A stretch of DNA of 64,000 bases, taken from positions 1 through 64,000 of the forward strand of contig JAIFAC010000120.1 of NCBI GenBank assembly GCA_026545765.1, in the 5' to 3' direction. Origin of the DNA: Plantago major. Taxonomy: Eukaryota; Streptophyta; Magnoliopsida; Lamiales; Plantaginaceae. The notes beneath the pieces are model-generated. The model saw nothing but the letters and a program-made list of their open reading frames with translations, was not told the DNA's origin and made no database searches. Below, piece by piece: positions 23,940-35,444 of the stretch; positions within the stretch are counted from its first letter, which is position 1, and the number at the start of each line of letters is the position of its first letter. The translations under genes and the position numbers were made by a program.

Positions 23940-24968
23940 CAAATTTTCTATGACATGTTTTCCAATGGCAAAGGATAATCATTCTCGTCCCATTACATAA
24001 TTCGGCTGATTGGTCTATATTCCTGAGGAGCATAATAGGACAACCAACTTTCAAACGAATGAGGTGATTCGGTTTACCCGATGTCCTAATAGTGTTAAGG
24101 AACTCGACTGAATACACATCTTTTCTATTGACCATATCATCCTCATCAGGACATATACTCCGAGCTCATGAACTCTGGCATCTCCAGAAGTAGTGACATG
24201 ACATAGTCATTAACCTCCTGGACGATCTCATTAGTCGGAGCAAGAATCGCCCTATCCTGGAAGTACCGGCCATCACCGACATGATCTAAGATCGAAGGAT
24301 ATGTGCTCCTGACAATGGCATCTATTGGATCAGAGGCATCACGAATTAGTATATCATCAGCAACTCAATTCCACCTCACCGCCATTGCTATAAACAACTT
24401 CACCGCTCCAACTCGCAACAACCAATCAATAATTCTTTTATTCTTCAATCTCGGCAGTGAGCCACCGATCATATACAGAATAAATAAGGAAAACCATGAG
24501 TAACACCTAAATGGGATTTTATATATGAAATAGAAAACCACAAAATGACTCAAACCTGAAGGCGCATGTTCTTATTCAACCTCATAACACGACATGAACT
24601 CCATAGTCTTCTAGATGAGCACAGAGAAGCATGCACTATGTCCTGCCGACTACCTTTTGGAATGACCGGCAATATCTGTCTGAAATCTCCACCAAATACG
24701 ATTACCAGTCCACCAAATGGCTTGTCAGATGGTTCTCCATCGTCTCTCCTCATAATGTCTCGCAACCTACGATCCAATGCCACGAAACAAAACCTGTTTG
24801 TCATTGGGGCTTCATCCCATATAATCAGCTTCGTCTTCTTCAACAATCCCATAAGGTCAGATCCGGGGACAATCCTACTATACATGGTTGTCTCGTCAAC
24901 ATTCAAAGGGATGCTGAATCTCGAGTGAGCAGTACGACCTCCAGGTAGAAGTAGAGAATGAGAACTTA
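23940..24968 (-). pseudogene. Helitron Rep-helicase C-terminal (PIF1-like helicase) remnant
   Basis: The minus strand from 24968 reads SHSLLLPGGRTAHSRFSIPL, then NVDETTMYSR, KLIIWDEAPM (Walker B) and FGGDFRQILPVIPKGSRQDI, ending NMRLQV near 24550. These are hallmarks of the PIF1-type helicase of plant Helitrons, which mobilise by rolling-circle replication. After a probable intron the helicase resumes at about 24370 with DILIRDASDPIDAIV, RAILAPTNEIVQEVNDYV, and (24135-23940) VEFLNTIRTSGKPNHLIRLK, GCPIMLLRNID and LCNGTRMI. Frame changes and a stop separate the pieces. The Walker A part and the Rep domain are absent. Confidence 0.85.
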
Positions 24969-25039
24969 ATGCATTAGGGTGAACGCGTAATTTTAGGTGA
25001 AAAATTAAAATAAATTAATAAAATATAATAATGCAATTT

Positions 25040-25262
25040 TTGCTTCAAATCTGCCCATGTTCAAGAAGCATCAACCTTCACCAACATGATCTAATGGCTA
25101 AGGATATGTGATCTTAACCATTGCGTTGATCGGGTCCTATGCATAAAGATCTCTTCAACAATTTCATATGGACCTCGTCATTTGTTCCATCGACTTTAGC
25201 CCCTCCAACACGCAATAACCATAAGTTTCGATGATTTCAACCTTGACCTCGATCCACCATAA
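25040..25262 (-). pseudogene. Second, degenerate copy of a Helitron helicase exon
   Basis: This stretch aligns by eye with 24265-24485. Shared blocks include 'accaacatgatct', 'ggatatgtg-tc', 'ttg-tcgg-tc', 'caacaatttca', 'cgact--agc-cctccaac' and 'cgcaataaccat'. It is a more decayed duplicate of the middle helicase exon, lying upstream in element orientation. No open frame. Confidence 0.6.
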
Positions 25263-25639
25263 TTGTAAAATAACAAATATAAGTACATATTAGAGAAATT
25301 CACTCACATCTTTTAAATGATCAAGGAGGTGCGCATGATATCGTATTTGCTACCATTCAATATAATCGGTTATATATGTTTTAAGTGTCCAATAAATACA
25401 CAACTAATTCATCAATGGTTTATCATCGACTCCACTGCACCTCTCATTAATTACCTCTCTAACATTACTACCAAATGCCTAAAAACAAATTATATTATTC
25501 AGGAGGCCTTATCCTGGCAATGCAACTACATAAATTGCATTGAGTATAAAAAAATGGAAGGCAATACGGAGTACAATTTAATAACGCAAACATAACGCTA
25601 CCTCCAAATTTTGTTAAACACCTACTTGAAAACCAAAAT
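25263..25639. other. AT-rich intergenic DNA, no recognised gene
   Basis: A 92-codon open frame (25317-25595, plus) has no recognisable motif and biased, AT-driven composition; I do not call it a gene. Confidence 0.5.
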
Positions 25640-27600
25640 AGCTATGAATTCAACATGAGTTAAAATTATAGTATTATTCTTAAAGTTTAGTTCCAAGGTT
25701 GCAAATATAAAATTCTTTGAGTTAAAATTATAATATTATTCTTAAAGTTGAGTTCCAAGGTTACAAATATAAAATTTTTTTGAGTTCCAAATTTGGAATC
25801 CTTTTTTTGAGGATTTTACCACAAAACGTGGTTTACCATTCAAATTAAAGTTTTCAAGTTGTAATTGTCTCATTTTTAAAGTTGGTTTATACATCGAATT
25901 TAGTTGTCAAGTTCAAATTACGCACTTCATTCTTAGAGAATATTTCCATACATTGTGGTTTACCCTTTCAATAGAGTCCTAAAGTTGTAATTACCTCATT
26001 ATTAGTTGGTCTGAGTTCCAAATGTGCAACTAACTATTCCAAATAATGAGATTTACCTTCAATATAGTCTCCAAGTTATAATTATCATATTTTTGTAGTT
26101 GGTTTGCTCACAATTGAGTTTTCAAGTTATATTGACCACATTTTTATAGTTGAATTTATATATACTACCAATTGAGTCGAGTCCATAAGTTGGAAGTACT
26201 CTTTCTTTAAATAAATTCTTCATATAGCATGGTTTAGTCTTCGAATGTAGTCCCCAAATTGTAATGATAACAATCTTAGAGTTTGTTTACCCCTCGACTT
26301 GAGTTCTCAAATGAAATTATCATATTCTTAGAGTATTTTTACCACATAAAGTGGCTTACCTTTCTAATATAGTTTTACGTTAAAATGATTTCAATCGAGA
26401 ATATTTTTACTGCTTGAAAAAATTCTAATTCGGAATTATCTCATTGTTAGATTATTTTCAAATAGCTCGTTCATCCTCAGATTAGAGTTCCAAGTCAATA
26501 CCAATGGAGTTGAGTATATAAGTCGAAGTACCCTTTCTTTGAATAAGTTCTTCATATAGCATGGTTTGGTCTTCGAATGTAGTCCCCAAATTATAATTAT
26601 AACAATCTTAGAGTTTGTTTACCCCTCGACTTAAGTTTTCAAACGAAATTATCATATTCTTAGAGTATTTTACCACATAAAGTGTTACGCTTCTAATATA
26701 GTTTTATCGCTTGAATGATTTCAATCGAGAATATTTCTACCGCTTGAACAAAATTTCTAATTCGAATTATCTCATTGTTAGATTATTTTCAAATAGCATG
26801 GATCATTCTTGCATTTGAGTTTCCAAGTTGAATTATATTATTCTTACAAGTTGTTTTGCCTTCAAATGGAGTTCTCAATTAAGAATTATTTCATTCTTAA
26901 AGTTGAGATTAACATTTGAATTGAATTTCCAAGTTAAAATTATCTCATTGTTAAAGTGTGTTTACCCTTTGAATTGAGTTCTTGAGGAATTTATGTATTT
27001 CTTCCAATAATTTTATCATATAGTGGTTTACTATTCAAATAGAGTTTTCAAGTTGATTTATCCTTTTTTACTTGCTTTTAACTTCAAATCGAGTTTTCAA
27101 ATTGCAATGATCCCATTCTTAGAATTTTATTTGCTTTCACGTTGAGCTTCCATGTAGGAACAATCTAATTCTAAAATTTGAGCTTACCGTTCGAACTTAT
27201 AATTTTTCAAATTTTTTTTATCTCGTTGTTATAGTTGATTTGTCATACAAATTGATTTCCCTAGCTAGTTAGAATTATCTCATTTTTTTTAGTTGAGTTT
27301 ACTTTCGAATTAAGTTCCTGTGCTTGAATCATTCCTTCATTAGAGTATTTTTCCCATATAATATGGTTTATTATCCGAATAGAGTTTCCAAGTTGTAATT
27401 ATCTCATTCTTATAGTTTGTTTGACCTTGGAATCGAAGTTCCCACGCTCAATTATCTCATTCATAAAGTTGAATTTTACTTTTGAGTCGAGTTCCCAAGT
27501 TTGGATTATCCCATTCATAAAGTTCGCTTACGCCTCGAATCGAGTTCCTAAATTGAAATTATCTCTTACTTAACCATATCGATTTTTCAAAATCGACTTC
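25640..27600 (+). repeat. Degenerate tandem repeat array with a higher-order duplication
   Basis: About 2 kb is built from recurring words: GAGTTCCAAG/GAGTTTTCAAGTTG, AATTATCTCATTCTTA, AAAGTTG, GTTTACC and ATATAGTGGTTTACC. They are spaced roughly 50-80 bp apart and heavily diverged. Inside it, about 26165-26465 and 26512-26808 are close copies of a longer ~345-bp unit ('ttcttcatatagcatggttt' onward). There is no coding capacity. Confidence 0.85.
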
Positions 27601-27829
27601 GCTAAATGGTCTTTTGTTTAGATTAGTACTCACATTTCAAACAATTACAAATGATTCCAAAATTATAATGTAGTTTGAAACTAATTACAACAAACCCAAA
27701 AAGTCAAAGATTATCTAATTTTATTTAATTTTATAATAATTTTTTCTATTTTAACTTTTCTTTTAGCCTTCTCCTATAATTTCAAATATTCAACACTTTT
27801 TTCTATTTTATGCTATTCAAATATTCAAC

Positions 27830-28310
27830 ACTTTTTTTTTTCAACTTATATCTTATAATTGGTGTCTATGGATTCGTTTCGTCGCGATGAATCCAGATAC
27901 ATGTTCAAAATATTTTTCGAAGTTTTGCAGATAAAGTTATATGGGATTTAATAAAAACTATATATGTAATGAATATACTAAAAATATAAATAGTGGAAGT
28001 TATAAGGTGCATTGCACTCTAAAGAATAAAATGTTCCATTACTTATTTTCCAATTTCAGAATTTACACAACCAATAGATCTCATTTAACAATTTGATTTT
28101 TTATTTTAATATATAAATAATTTATTTAATTAATAATAATATATAAGATTGGTGTCTATGGATTCGTCTTGTCGTGGTGAATCCAAATATATGTTCAAAA
28201 TATTTTTCGGAGTTTTACAGATAAAGTTATATGTGATTTAATAAAAACTATGTATACAGTTAACATACCAAAAATATATAGTAAACTTCTTATTACTATT
28301 TTCTTTTTGA
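27830..28310 (+). repeat. R2 tandem pair, spacing ~290 bp
   Basis: GGTGTCTATGGATTCGT occurs at 27861 and 28151. Each is followed by 'gaatccaaatatatgttcaaaatatttttc' (or a variant) and 'cagataaagttatatg'. Same family as 8035-8240 and 9030-9870. Confidence 0.8.
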
Positions 28311-28731
28311 TTTAATTTTGTGAATAAAATTACATGAAATTCAAAGAGACATGCCACATAGGATTTTGCACATGTGGCATGCCTCTGGTCGGGTTTAGCC
28401 CCTTGTGCTTTACATAATATATATATATATATAGATATATATTCGCCAATACAAAAACAAATATGTTTTTCCAATTAAATTATAAGCACTAATTCCACCC
28501 CAACAAAATCAGTTATCATTATAAAAAAATCAATGTCTTCTTCCATTAAAATTTCAAGCCTTAATTCAATCCTAACAAAATCAATTCATCATTAAAAAAA
28601 GCAACAATAACAAATCTTTATTCTCCATCTTTTTAAATTAAAAAGATCAATTATCACTAACTCAAACCTTAATTCAACTCGAAATAAAGCAACCAATAAT
28701 CATAAACAAAGATATTGATTATCTTCATACA
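28311..28731. other. AT-rich intergenic DNA, nothing recognised
   Basis: Contains a short (TA)n tract near 28421-28440 and AT-rich sequence up to the truncated LTR. No gene seen. Confidence 0.5.
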
Positions 28732-29423
28732 CCTTAACAAGCATTGCTATTTGTGAAAGAGTTGAATTAAGATTTGATATCTGAGATTCATTCTCTTGAA
28801 CATTTATCATGTACTGGGTCAGTAAAGAACAAGATACCATACATTGCCAAGTGTATTAAGTATACTTGATTCATAGAGCTATCTGCATATCTGAACAAGT
28901 TATTAAAGAAGCTCACCTGACAAACTACCTTAACCAACACCTTAATCGGCGTGGAGTACAGGAAGTACTTAGTTTGGGAAACTAAGGAACAACTCCAGGA
29001 AAAAGGTTTCTGAGTACATGAAGTACTCATCAGGAAAGCCGAATAACTCAGGGGAACACTTGGTTGGGAACCTAGTGTATTTAGGAATCGAGAGAAGATA
29101 CTTGTAAGGTTACCTCAATTGTCTGTCTTAGTGGATTCTAGGTCTGAGAAGGGCCGAAGTGGATTAGTTGAAGGAGTACGCCACCTTCAGATACCACTAT
29201 AAAAAGACTTGTGTTATTAAATTTCTGCATTTTATTACTTGCTTTATTTACCTTGCAAAGTATTTACACTTATCTTGCTGAGCACGTGCACTTATCACAG
29301 AAAAGTCTTCCGCTCTCTGAAATTAAGTATCAGATATCTGAGAAACTGTGTTTATCGACAAAAGTTTTAAAAGACTATTCACCCCCCTCTAGTCTTTTTA
29401 CTTTGCCGTTATCTCGACCAACA
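28732..29423 (+). repeat. Truncated 5' LTR of the Sirevirus-like element
   Basis: Homology to the 3' LTR starts at CCTTAACAAGCATTGC (28732), which aligns with 42807, and runs to ACCAACA (29423). The first ~895 bp of the LTR, including the TATA region, are missing. Many differences from the 3' LTR fall on CAG/CTG sites. Confidence 0.88.
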
Positions 29424-29425
29424 AG

Positions 29426-29436
29426 TGGTATCGAGC
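29426..29436 (+). other. Primer-binding site (initiator-Met tRNA type)
   Basis: TGGTATCGAGC, two bases after the 5' LTR. The usual copia site is TGGTATCAGAGC; here CAG reads CG. Confidence 0.8.
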
Positions 29437-29531
29437 GAGGTTCCTAAGCCTTCAGACCAACCTAGATCCCGATAAGTGCCCGCTAACCGCTTTCACCTAC
29501 ACTTGATTTGTTTGGTTAGTGTGTTTGCTGC

Positions 29532-31338
29532 ATGATGTCTTTTAACGCCCAATTCTCCAGCCAGAGAATGATGAGAAATGGAAGACCAACATGATGCTCC
29601 ACCTAGAAGCCATCAGTGACGAACTGATCAACGTGTTAAAGAATGGCCCAATAGTTATTCAACAACTCAAGCAGGTCATGGAGGTTTCTAATGGTAGAGA
29701 TAGAGAACAAAGCGATGGGTCTTCATGCATGCATGCGCCAACCAAAGGAGACTCGCCAACAAGTTATTTACGAACCAAAGCTCAGAGAGCTCGACATCTA
29801 AGATGCCAAGAGAAATCGATCGGATGGTCGTGCTCGTAATATCATCATCGCTCTACTCCAGAGCACATACAAGTAAACCGTGGGGTAAAACGCGAAAGTG
29901 TCCTCGAACTGATTGAAGAAATCAGGCTTAAGACCGAGAAAACGGCGAAAATAAGTTCAAGTTTTGAAGCTCAAATTCCAAAACTTTAAACAAGGTCCCA
30001 CAGAGACTCTTCAAGAACTAGATTTCTTTATAACACTTATGAGTGACATGGCTGCACTTGGTGAAAGTAATAGATATACCCAGTCAGAAAAGATTAAGAC
30101 TATTGTGAGAAGTCTAAATCATAACTGGGAGCACACAAAGTTTTTCTACTTTAACCAAGGAATGCCAGATATCACTCCAGTGGAATTTTTCTCTCACCTT
30201 GCCATTGTTGACTATGAGACAACTCAAAGAGAACAAACAACTGAAAAGTTGCAGAATGTTGCTCTAGTTGCTCAAGGAACTTCTGAAAAGAAGGAAGGCA
30301 ATGAGGTGACTGAGGATGCTCTTGCTGTAAAGCAAATGAGAAAATATGTCAGTCGGGAAATAGAGAGAAGAAAAGCCAAAGAGAAGCTGAAAAAGCACTA
30401 GGCTCAAACTATCACCAATATAAAAATATGCAAAGCTCGCTGAACAAGCCGGCTCAAAAAGCATCTAGTACTGAGGAAGCAGAAATCGGAAACGATATCT
30501 GTTTCTATTGTCAGAAACCTGGTCATTTCAAGAAAGATTGTCCCGCCTTCAACAAACTAAAGACATGTGACAAGAAAGATAGAAGAATCTTCAAGAGAAG
30601 TCAGAAATCTATGCTCACTGAAGAAAGGAAAAAGATTCAACTCCAACTGGATGCTCTAGATATTGAGTCTGATTCTGAGGATGAAGATTCAGATGATTCC
30701 ACACCGCCTTCTCCAGAAATGTGCGGTGTTTCTCATGAAGTAATTGACTTTGGTCAAAATAAGAAAGAAGTGTGTGGAATGGCTGAAGAAATCTTTCCAG
30801 ATATCTCCAACATTGAACCTTGTCTAATGGCTGATGAGGTAACACATACTTCCTGTTATACTTATGAAAGTGATGAGGAAGGAATTAAAGATCTGGAACA
30901 TCTCAGAAGAGAACTCGATCTCTACGAAAGAGAATTTCTGATGGTCCGAGCTAGAGCAGAGATCCTTGAAGAAGAAAAGAATTCTCTTGTAAAGGAAAAT
31001 TCACAAATACTTAAGATATCTGAGAAAAAGGATGCTGAAAATGCATTTCTCAGGCTCAGATATCTGTGACGGAAAAGTCACATAAAGAAGCATTGGCCAA
31101 ACTTCAAAAGAAATATGAAGATCTTCTTTCTGAGAATGAAGAGCTCAAAAAGAAAGAACTATCTTTTCAATCTTATGCCAAAGCTAGTGACACTCTTACT
31201 GAAGTACAATCTTATTTTAGTAATCCTTCAGAAAAGAGAGGTCTTGGGATGGACACACAGACAAATAGTTCTACCACTCCAATAAGAGTGATGAAAGACG
31301 AACATTTGTCAGTGCTCAGCAAGGTGATTCCCAAATAA
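29532..31338 (+). pseudogene. Sirevirus-type gag: UBN2 core, zinc knuckle, C-terminal coiled coil
   Basis: From ATG 29532 the damaged N-terminus includes NEKWKTNMMLHLEAISDELI-like sequence (29570-29640). An open stretch at 29964-30401 encodes KLKFQNFKQGPTETLQELD and VRSLNHNWEHTKFFYF, the gag core. The next open stretch (30428-31069, 213 codons) has the CCHC knuckle CFYCQKPGHFKKDC at about 30500-30541, an acidic Ser/Asp/Glu stretch, and a Glu/Lys heptad-rich coiled coil that carries on in another frame to 31338. Gag binds and packages element RNA. The long coiled-coil extension is typical of Sireviruses. One stop (30400) and several frame changes break it. Confidence 0.87.
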
Positions 31339-32200
31339 CCTACAGTATCGGTCAGAAAGCTAAGGTTGTTGACAAAGGAAAGGTAGTTGCGACCAAACCT
31401 TTGTGGGAAAAACAAGTCCAAAAGAAATATGTTGGGAATATTTCTGAAAAGAAACACAACACTGAAAAGTGTAATCACCCACAGTGTTATGTCTCTCAGA
31501 AAGGAAAAATTGCAGGAGCTGACAAATTCTCCTATGTCACGTTTTCTGGAAAGAAAATAGATTACCCAGAGACTAGCAAAGCTGCTGAGAAAAGATCTCA
31601 GATAGCACCAGGTGCTCGAAATGGTATTGGCTATAAAGCTATCAGGAAACAACTTGCTTGTAAGTACAAACAAGAGCAAGAACGATGGTTAAAGGCTAGA
31701 ATTGCTCAAAGAATTATCGGCGGAAGATGAATTAAGACACTGGAAATCTGAATGCCAAGGCTAGAAGAAATCTGGCTAGGAAAGCTAAGTTTGCTGAGAA
31801 GTAGACTCAGAAACCTGACATGTATCTGAAAGCACCAAATGAAGCACCAAGGAACACACCAAGGAAGAAAATAGTTCTTAATGACAATGATACTAATCAT
31901 TTAACTAGAATTCCTCCTTATGTTCCTGTTAGACAAAAGAATGTTCCCAAGAAATTCATTCAAAATGGATTCCTCGAAGATTCTTTAGTCCAGATGGTTC
32001 CATTGTTGGTATGAGAACCTAATCTCCGCTTTCTGCTTTTGTGCGTAACACTCTAAAGACTAATCCAAAGTGGCATTTTGATAGTGGATGTGGAAGCACA
32101 TGACAGAGACAAAGCAAATCGATTGACTACGTAAAGTGCAATGATGGACCAATTATCGTGTTTTGGAGGAGATGAAAATCCAACCATAGGATTTCGCAAT
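31339..32200 (+). pseudogene. Linker and aspartic protease remnant of the Sirevirus-like element
   Basis: Lys-rich linker frames (31401-31730 and 31820-32014) lead to KWHFDSGCGST near 32070. This is the protease active-site block of Sireviruses (W-x-FDSGCS-R-HMTG), followed by SKSIDYVKCNDGPIIVF. The DSG is present, but the His-Met-Thr part is replaced by a TGA stop about 32100. The protease would cut Gag-Pol. Confidence 0.8.
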
Positions 32201-32205
32201 CAAGT

Positions 32206-33330
32206 TTGGAGCCCTTACAATCTCAAGTACTACATGTAAAGGGATTGAAATATAATCTCCTAAGCATGAGTCAACTAGTAGACAAAGGGTACACTATCAA
32301 GATCAAGTCAAAACTATGCAAAGTGATCGACAATGAGTCAAAGGCATACCTTGCAAGGCGAAAGGAAATCTTTATGTTGCCGATTGGGCATCCGCCACAA
32401 TCAAGAATGTCTCATGGTGAGTCAATCTGCCACATCAAGAAAATTGGCTATGGCATAAAAGAATGAGTCACTTGAATTTCAAAACTCAACAAGCTAGCCA
32501 AGAAAGAGTCAGGTTGGTTTACCCAAATGGCATATAGAAAAGATGGTATATGCTCATCTTGCCAAATGGGAAAACAATCCAAAACATCTTTTAAGTCTAA
32601 AACTAGACATTCCAAGAAAGGCCAACGCAAATGTTACATATGGATCTTTTGAATCCTCCGAATTAGTTATGCAGAAAGAAGTATGGTCCGTTGTTGTTGA
32701 TGATTACCAAGATTCACTTGGGTCTTTCTCAAACACAAATGATGCAAGGATTGAGATACCCAACTTGTCAATAAGCTTGAAGTCATGAAAATGACAAGGT
32801 ATCAGAATCGTAATGCACTATGGTATCGAAGTTTGTGAACCAGTACATAAAAGAATTTTGTACCTGCAAAGGTATACAACATTAACTATCTTCCGTAAGA
32901 ACACCACAACAAAATGGTGTTGCTGAAAGGAATAATAGGACCCTAAAAGAAGCGGCAAAAACAATGCTCGTTGACACCGAAATAAGTGAAATCTATCGGG
33001 TCAAGTCAGAACACACCGCTACACTCAAAATAGATGTTTGATTAACAAACACCATGACAAAACTCCTACGAGCTTTTAATTGATATACCCCTAGTATCAA
33101 ACATCTAAGGGTGTTTGTTACATATGTTTCGTTCTTAACAATGGAAAAGAATACTTGAGAACATTTCAACTAAAGGCACATGAAGGAGTATTTCGTTATT
33201 CTCTCAATAGCAAAGCCTATAGAATCTACAACAAAAGAACGCAAAAGATTGAGGAATTTGTTCATGTAGTATTCTATGAAGGAAACAAGAAAGTACTCTT
33301 GCATGATGATCTCTCAGATAGGTTCAAAGA
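32206..33330 (+). pseudogene. Sirevirus-type integrase remnant with internal losses
   Basis: VKGLKYNLLSMSQLVDKGYT and KAYLARRKEIFMLPI (32206-32466) are the GAG-pre-integrase region. ICSSCQMGKQSKTSFKSK (about 32555) is the CC half of the HHCC zinc site. PQQNGVAERNNRTLKEAAK (about 32905) carries the catalytic Glu. LKAHEGVFRYSLNSKAYRIY and KIEEFVHVVFYE (33155-33300) are the C-terminal copia integrase segment. The part around the first two catalytic aspartates (about 32640-32890) is very short and scrambled, so the core cannot be intact. Confidence 0.8.
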
Positions 33331-34800
33331 ACTGATGATTAAAGATTCTGAAAAAGGATTCTCAAAAGGAAACAATTCTATCATTCAAATAGAGGATGAG
33401 TCTGACGATGAAAAGCAACCTATGCTTAGTAACAACCAGATGACTCTAAGACATGATGAAGAATTTCCTATGAGTATTCGTAAATGGAACAGTTATCGAG
33501 AACCTTCATCATGAAAAAGGTATCCAAAATGAGATTGTTGAAATGCAAGTTCCAGGTATCTCTAACACTGAAAGAGTGTCAGATATCCATGGCATTTCTC
33601 ATGTGTCAGATATCTCAGATACTGCACAAGTATCCCATCAAGATCATATTGATTCACATTCAAATCAAAATGATATTGATCCTACTAGTTCAAAGCCCAT
33701 TATGAAATGGATAAGAAATCATCCTGCAAAGGATGTGATCGTCCGTTAGACCAAGGAGTTAGAACTAGAAGAGCAATTGCTGAAAATGCAAATTGTCTCT
33801 ATGGATGTTTCATCTCAAATATTGAACCAAAAAATATAGAAGAAGCATTAAAGGATCAAGATTGGATCTCTGCAATGCAAGAAGAGTCGATCAATTTGAG
33901 AGAAACAAAGTCTAGAAACCGTTCCATTTGTTGACGGAATATCTCAGAATCGGAACCAAGTGGGTTTTCGTAAACAAAATGAATGAGTCCGTGAAATAAC
34001 CGTAAACAAAGCTAGGTTGGTTGCCAAGGATTCACCTGCATCAAGGACTAGATTTTGATGAATCTTATGCACCAGCTGCAAGATTGGATGCAATAAGACT
34101 CTTTCTAGCCTTTGCGTACCATAATGACTTTACAGCTTATCAAATGGATGTCAAGTGTGCATTCCTAAATGGTGAACTTGCCGAGGAAGTCTATGTTGAG
34201 CAACCACCGTGTTTTGAAGTTTCTAAAGTAGGATGGTCTATAAGCTTTAAAGCTCAGATGAAACAAGCTCCAAGAGCATGGTATGATACATTGGCCAGAT
34301 ACCTACTAGAAAGTGATTTCAAGAAAGGAGATGTTGATAAAACACTCTTCACATTAAACCATGATGGGAAACTACTTTTAGTTCAAGTATATGTTGATGA
34401 CATTATATTTGGATCTAAAGACAAGCAACTTTGTGAAGACTTTGCTGAACTCATGAAATGTAAATTTGAGATGAGCATGATGGGAGAATTAAATTACTTC
34501 AGAGGGCTGCAAGTCAAGCAACTCAATGATGGAATATTCATTAGTCAAACAAAGTATGCAAAGGACATGCTCAACAAGTTTAATCTAAAGCCTTCTGAAA
34601 ATAATGCTAAGATACTTATGAGCATTGGAACCAAAATGACCTATACTGAATCTGACAAGAGTGTTGAAGAACACAAGTATAGGAAATTGATCGGTCTCTC
34701 AGACCTCACTGCAAGTAGACCTGATATTCAATATGCAGTTGGAGTGTGTGCTAGATTTCAGACAAATCCAATGCAAGCACACTACAACATTGCTTGAAAA
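33331..34800 (+). pseudogene. Sirevirus-type reverse transcriptase
   Basis: A linker with repeated 'SDISD'-like words (33543-33749) precedes the RT. EPKNIEEALKDQDWISAMQE (about 33820) begins the RT. After breaks at 33930-34020, a long open stretch (34021-34797) encodes DFDESYAPAARLDAIRLFLA, YQMDVKCAFLNGELAEEVYV, QVYVDDIIFGS (YVDD catalytic box), GELNYFRGLQVKQL and DLTASRPDIQYAVGVCARFQ. The motif that normally reads 'LYGLKQAPRAWY' is damaged here to FKAQMKQAPRAWY. The enzyme copies element RNA into DNA. Most of the catalytic domain is readable in one frame. Confidence 0.9.
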
Positions 34801-35444
34801 TATTGAGGTATGTAAAAGGTACTGTAGAAGTTGGATTGTGGTATCCAAAAGATAGTGGATTGAGTTTGGTTGGCTATTCAGATGATGACTATGCTGGATC
34901 ATTGCTTGATAGAAAAAGCACCTCAGGAACGTGTCAATTTCTTGGTGCTAGATTGATATCTTGGTTCAGCAAGAAACAAAATTCAATTGCTACATCTACC
35001 ACATAGGCTGAATATATTGCTGCTGGGTGTTGTGCTTCACAAATATTGTGGATACAACAACAACTCAGAGACTATGGACTCAATGAAGAGAAAACTCCTA
35101 TTTTCTGTGACAACACAAGTGCTATTGCCATAACTCAGAATCCTAAGTTTCATGCAAGAACAAAGCACATTGATGTTAGACACCACTTCATCAGAGACCA
35201 TGTTGAAAAAGGCAATATAGAGATACTCAAGATTGGTACTGAAGACCAACTTGCAGATATCTTCACTAAGCCACTACAAGAAAGTAGATTCTTAGCCTTA
35301 AGACATAGTCTTGGACTAATGGAGCTACCAAAAGGAGAGAAAAGAGAAATCTGGAACGGGTATCCAGAGAAGAGGGATCTGGAACGGGTATCCAGAGAAG
35401 AGGGATCTGGAACGGGTATCCAGAAACCAAAGGCTAAAGGGTAA
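34794..35444 (+). pseudogene. Sirevirus-type RNase H with one in-frame stop
   Basis: ILRYVKGTVEVGLWYPKDSG, GYSDDDYAGSLLDRKSTSGT and SWFSKKQNSIATSTT are followed by a TAG (35004-35006) where the family has Gln or another residue before AEYIAAGCCASQ. Then FCDNTSAIAITQNPKFHART and KHIDVRHHFIRDHVEKG close the domain. The stop is the only interruption of the domain. The frame ends after a 28-bp tandem repeat that alters the last ~30 codons. Confidence 0.9.
35349..35424 (+). repeat. 28-bp tandem repeat, 2.7 units
   Basis: ATCTGGAACGGGTATCCAGA starts at 35349, 35377 and 35405. The unit is not a multiple of three, so the pol frame changes at each copy (LERVSREEG then SGTGIQK). Confidence 0.95.

Noticed and set aside
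24566-24948. Plus-strand frames of 105-120 codons
   Set aside because: They are antisense shadows of the Helitron helicase, whose motifs are on the minus strand.
25640-27600. Regularly repeated words that could suggest a CRISPR array
   Set aside because: Units are diverged, spacing is irregular and there are no unique spacers or cas genes; this is plant nuclear DNA.
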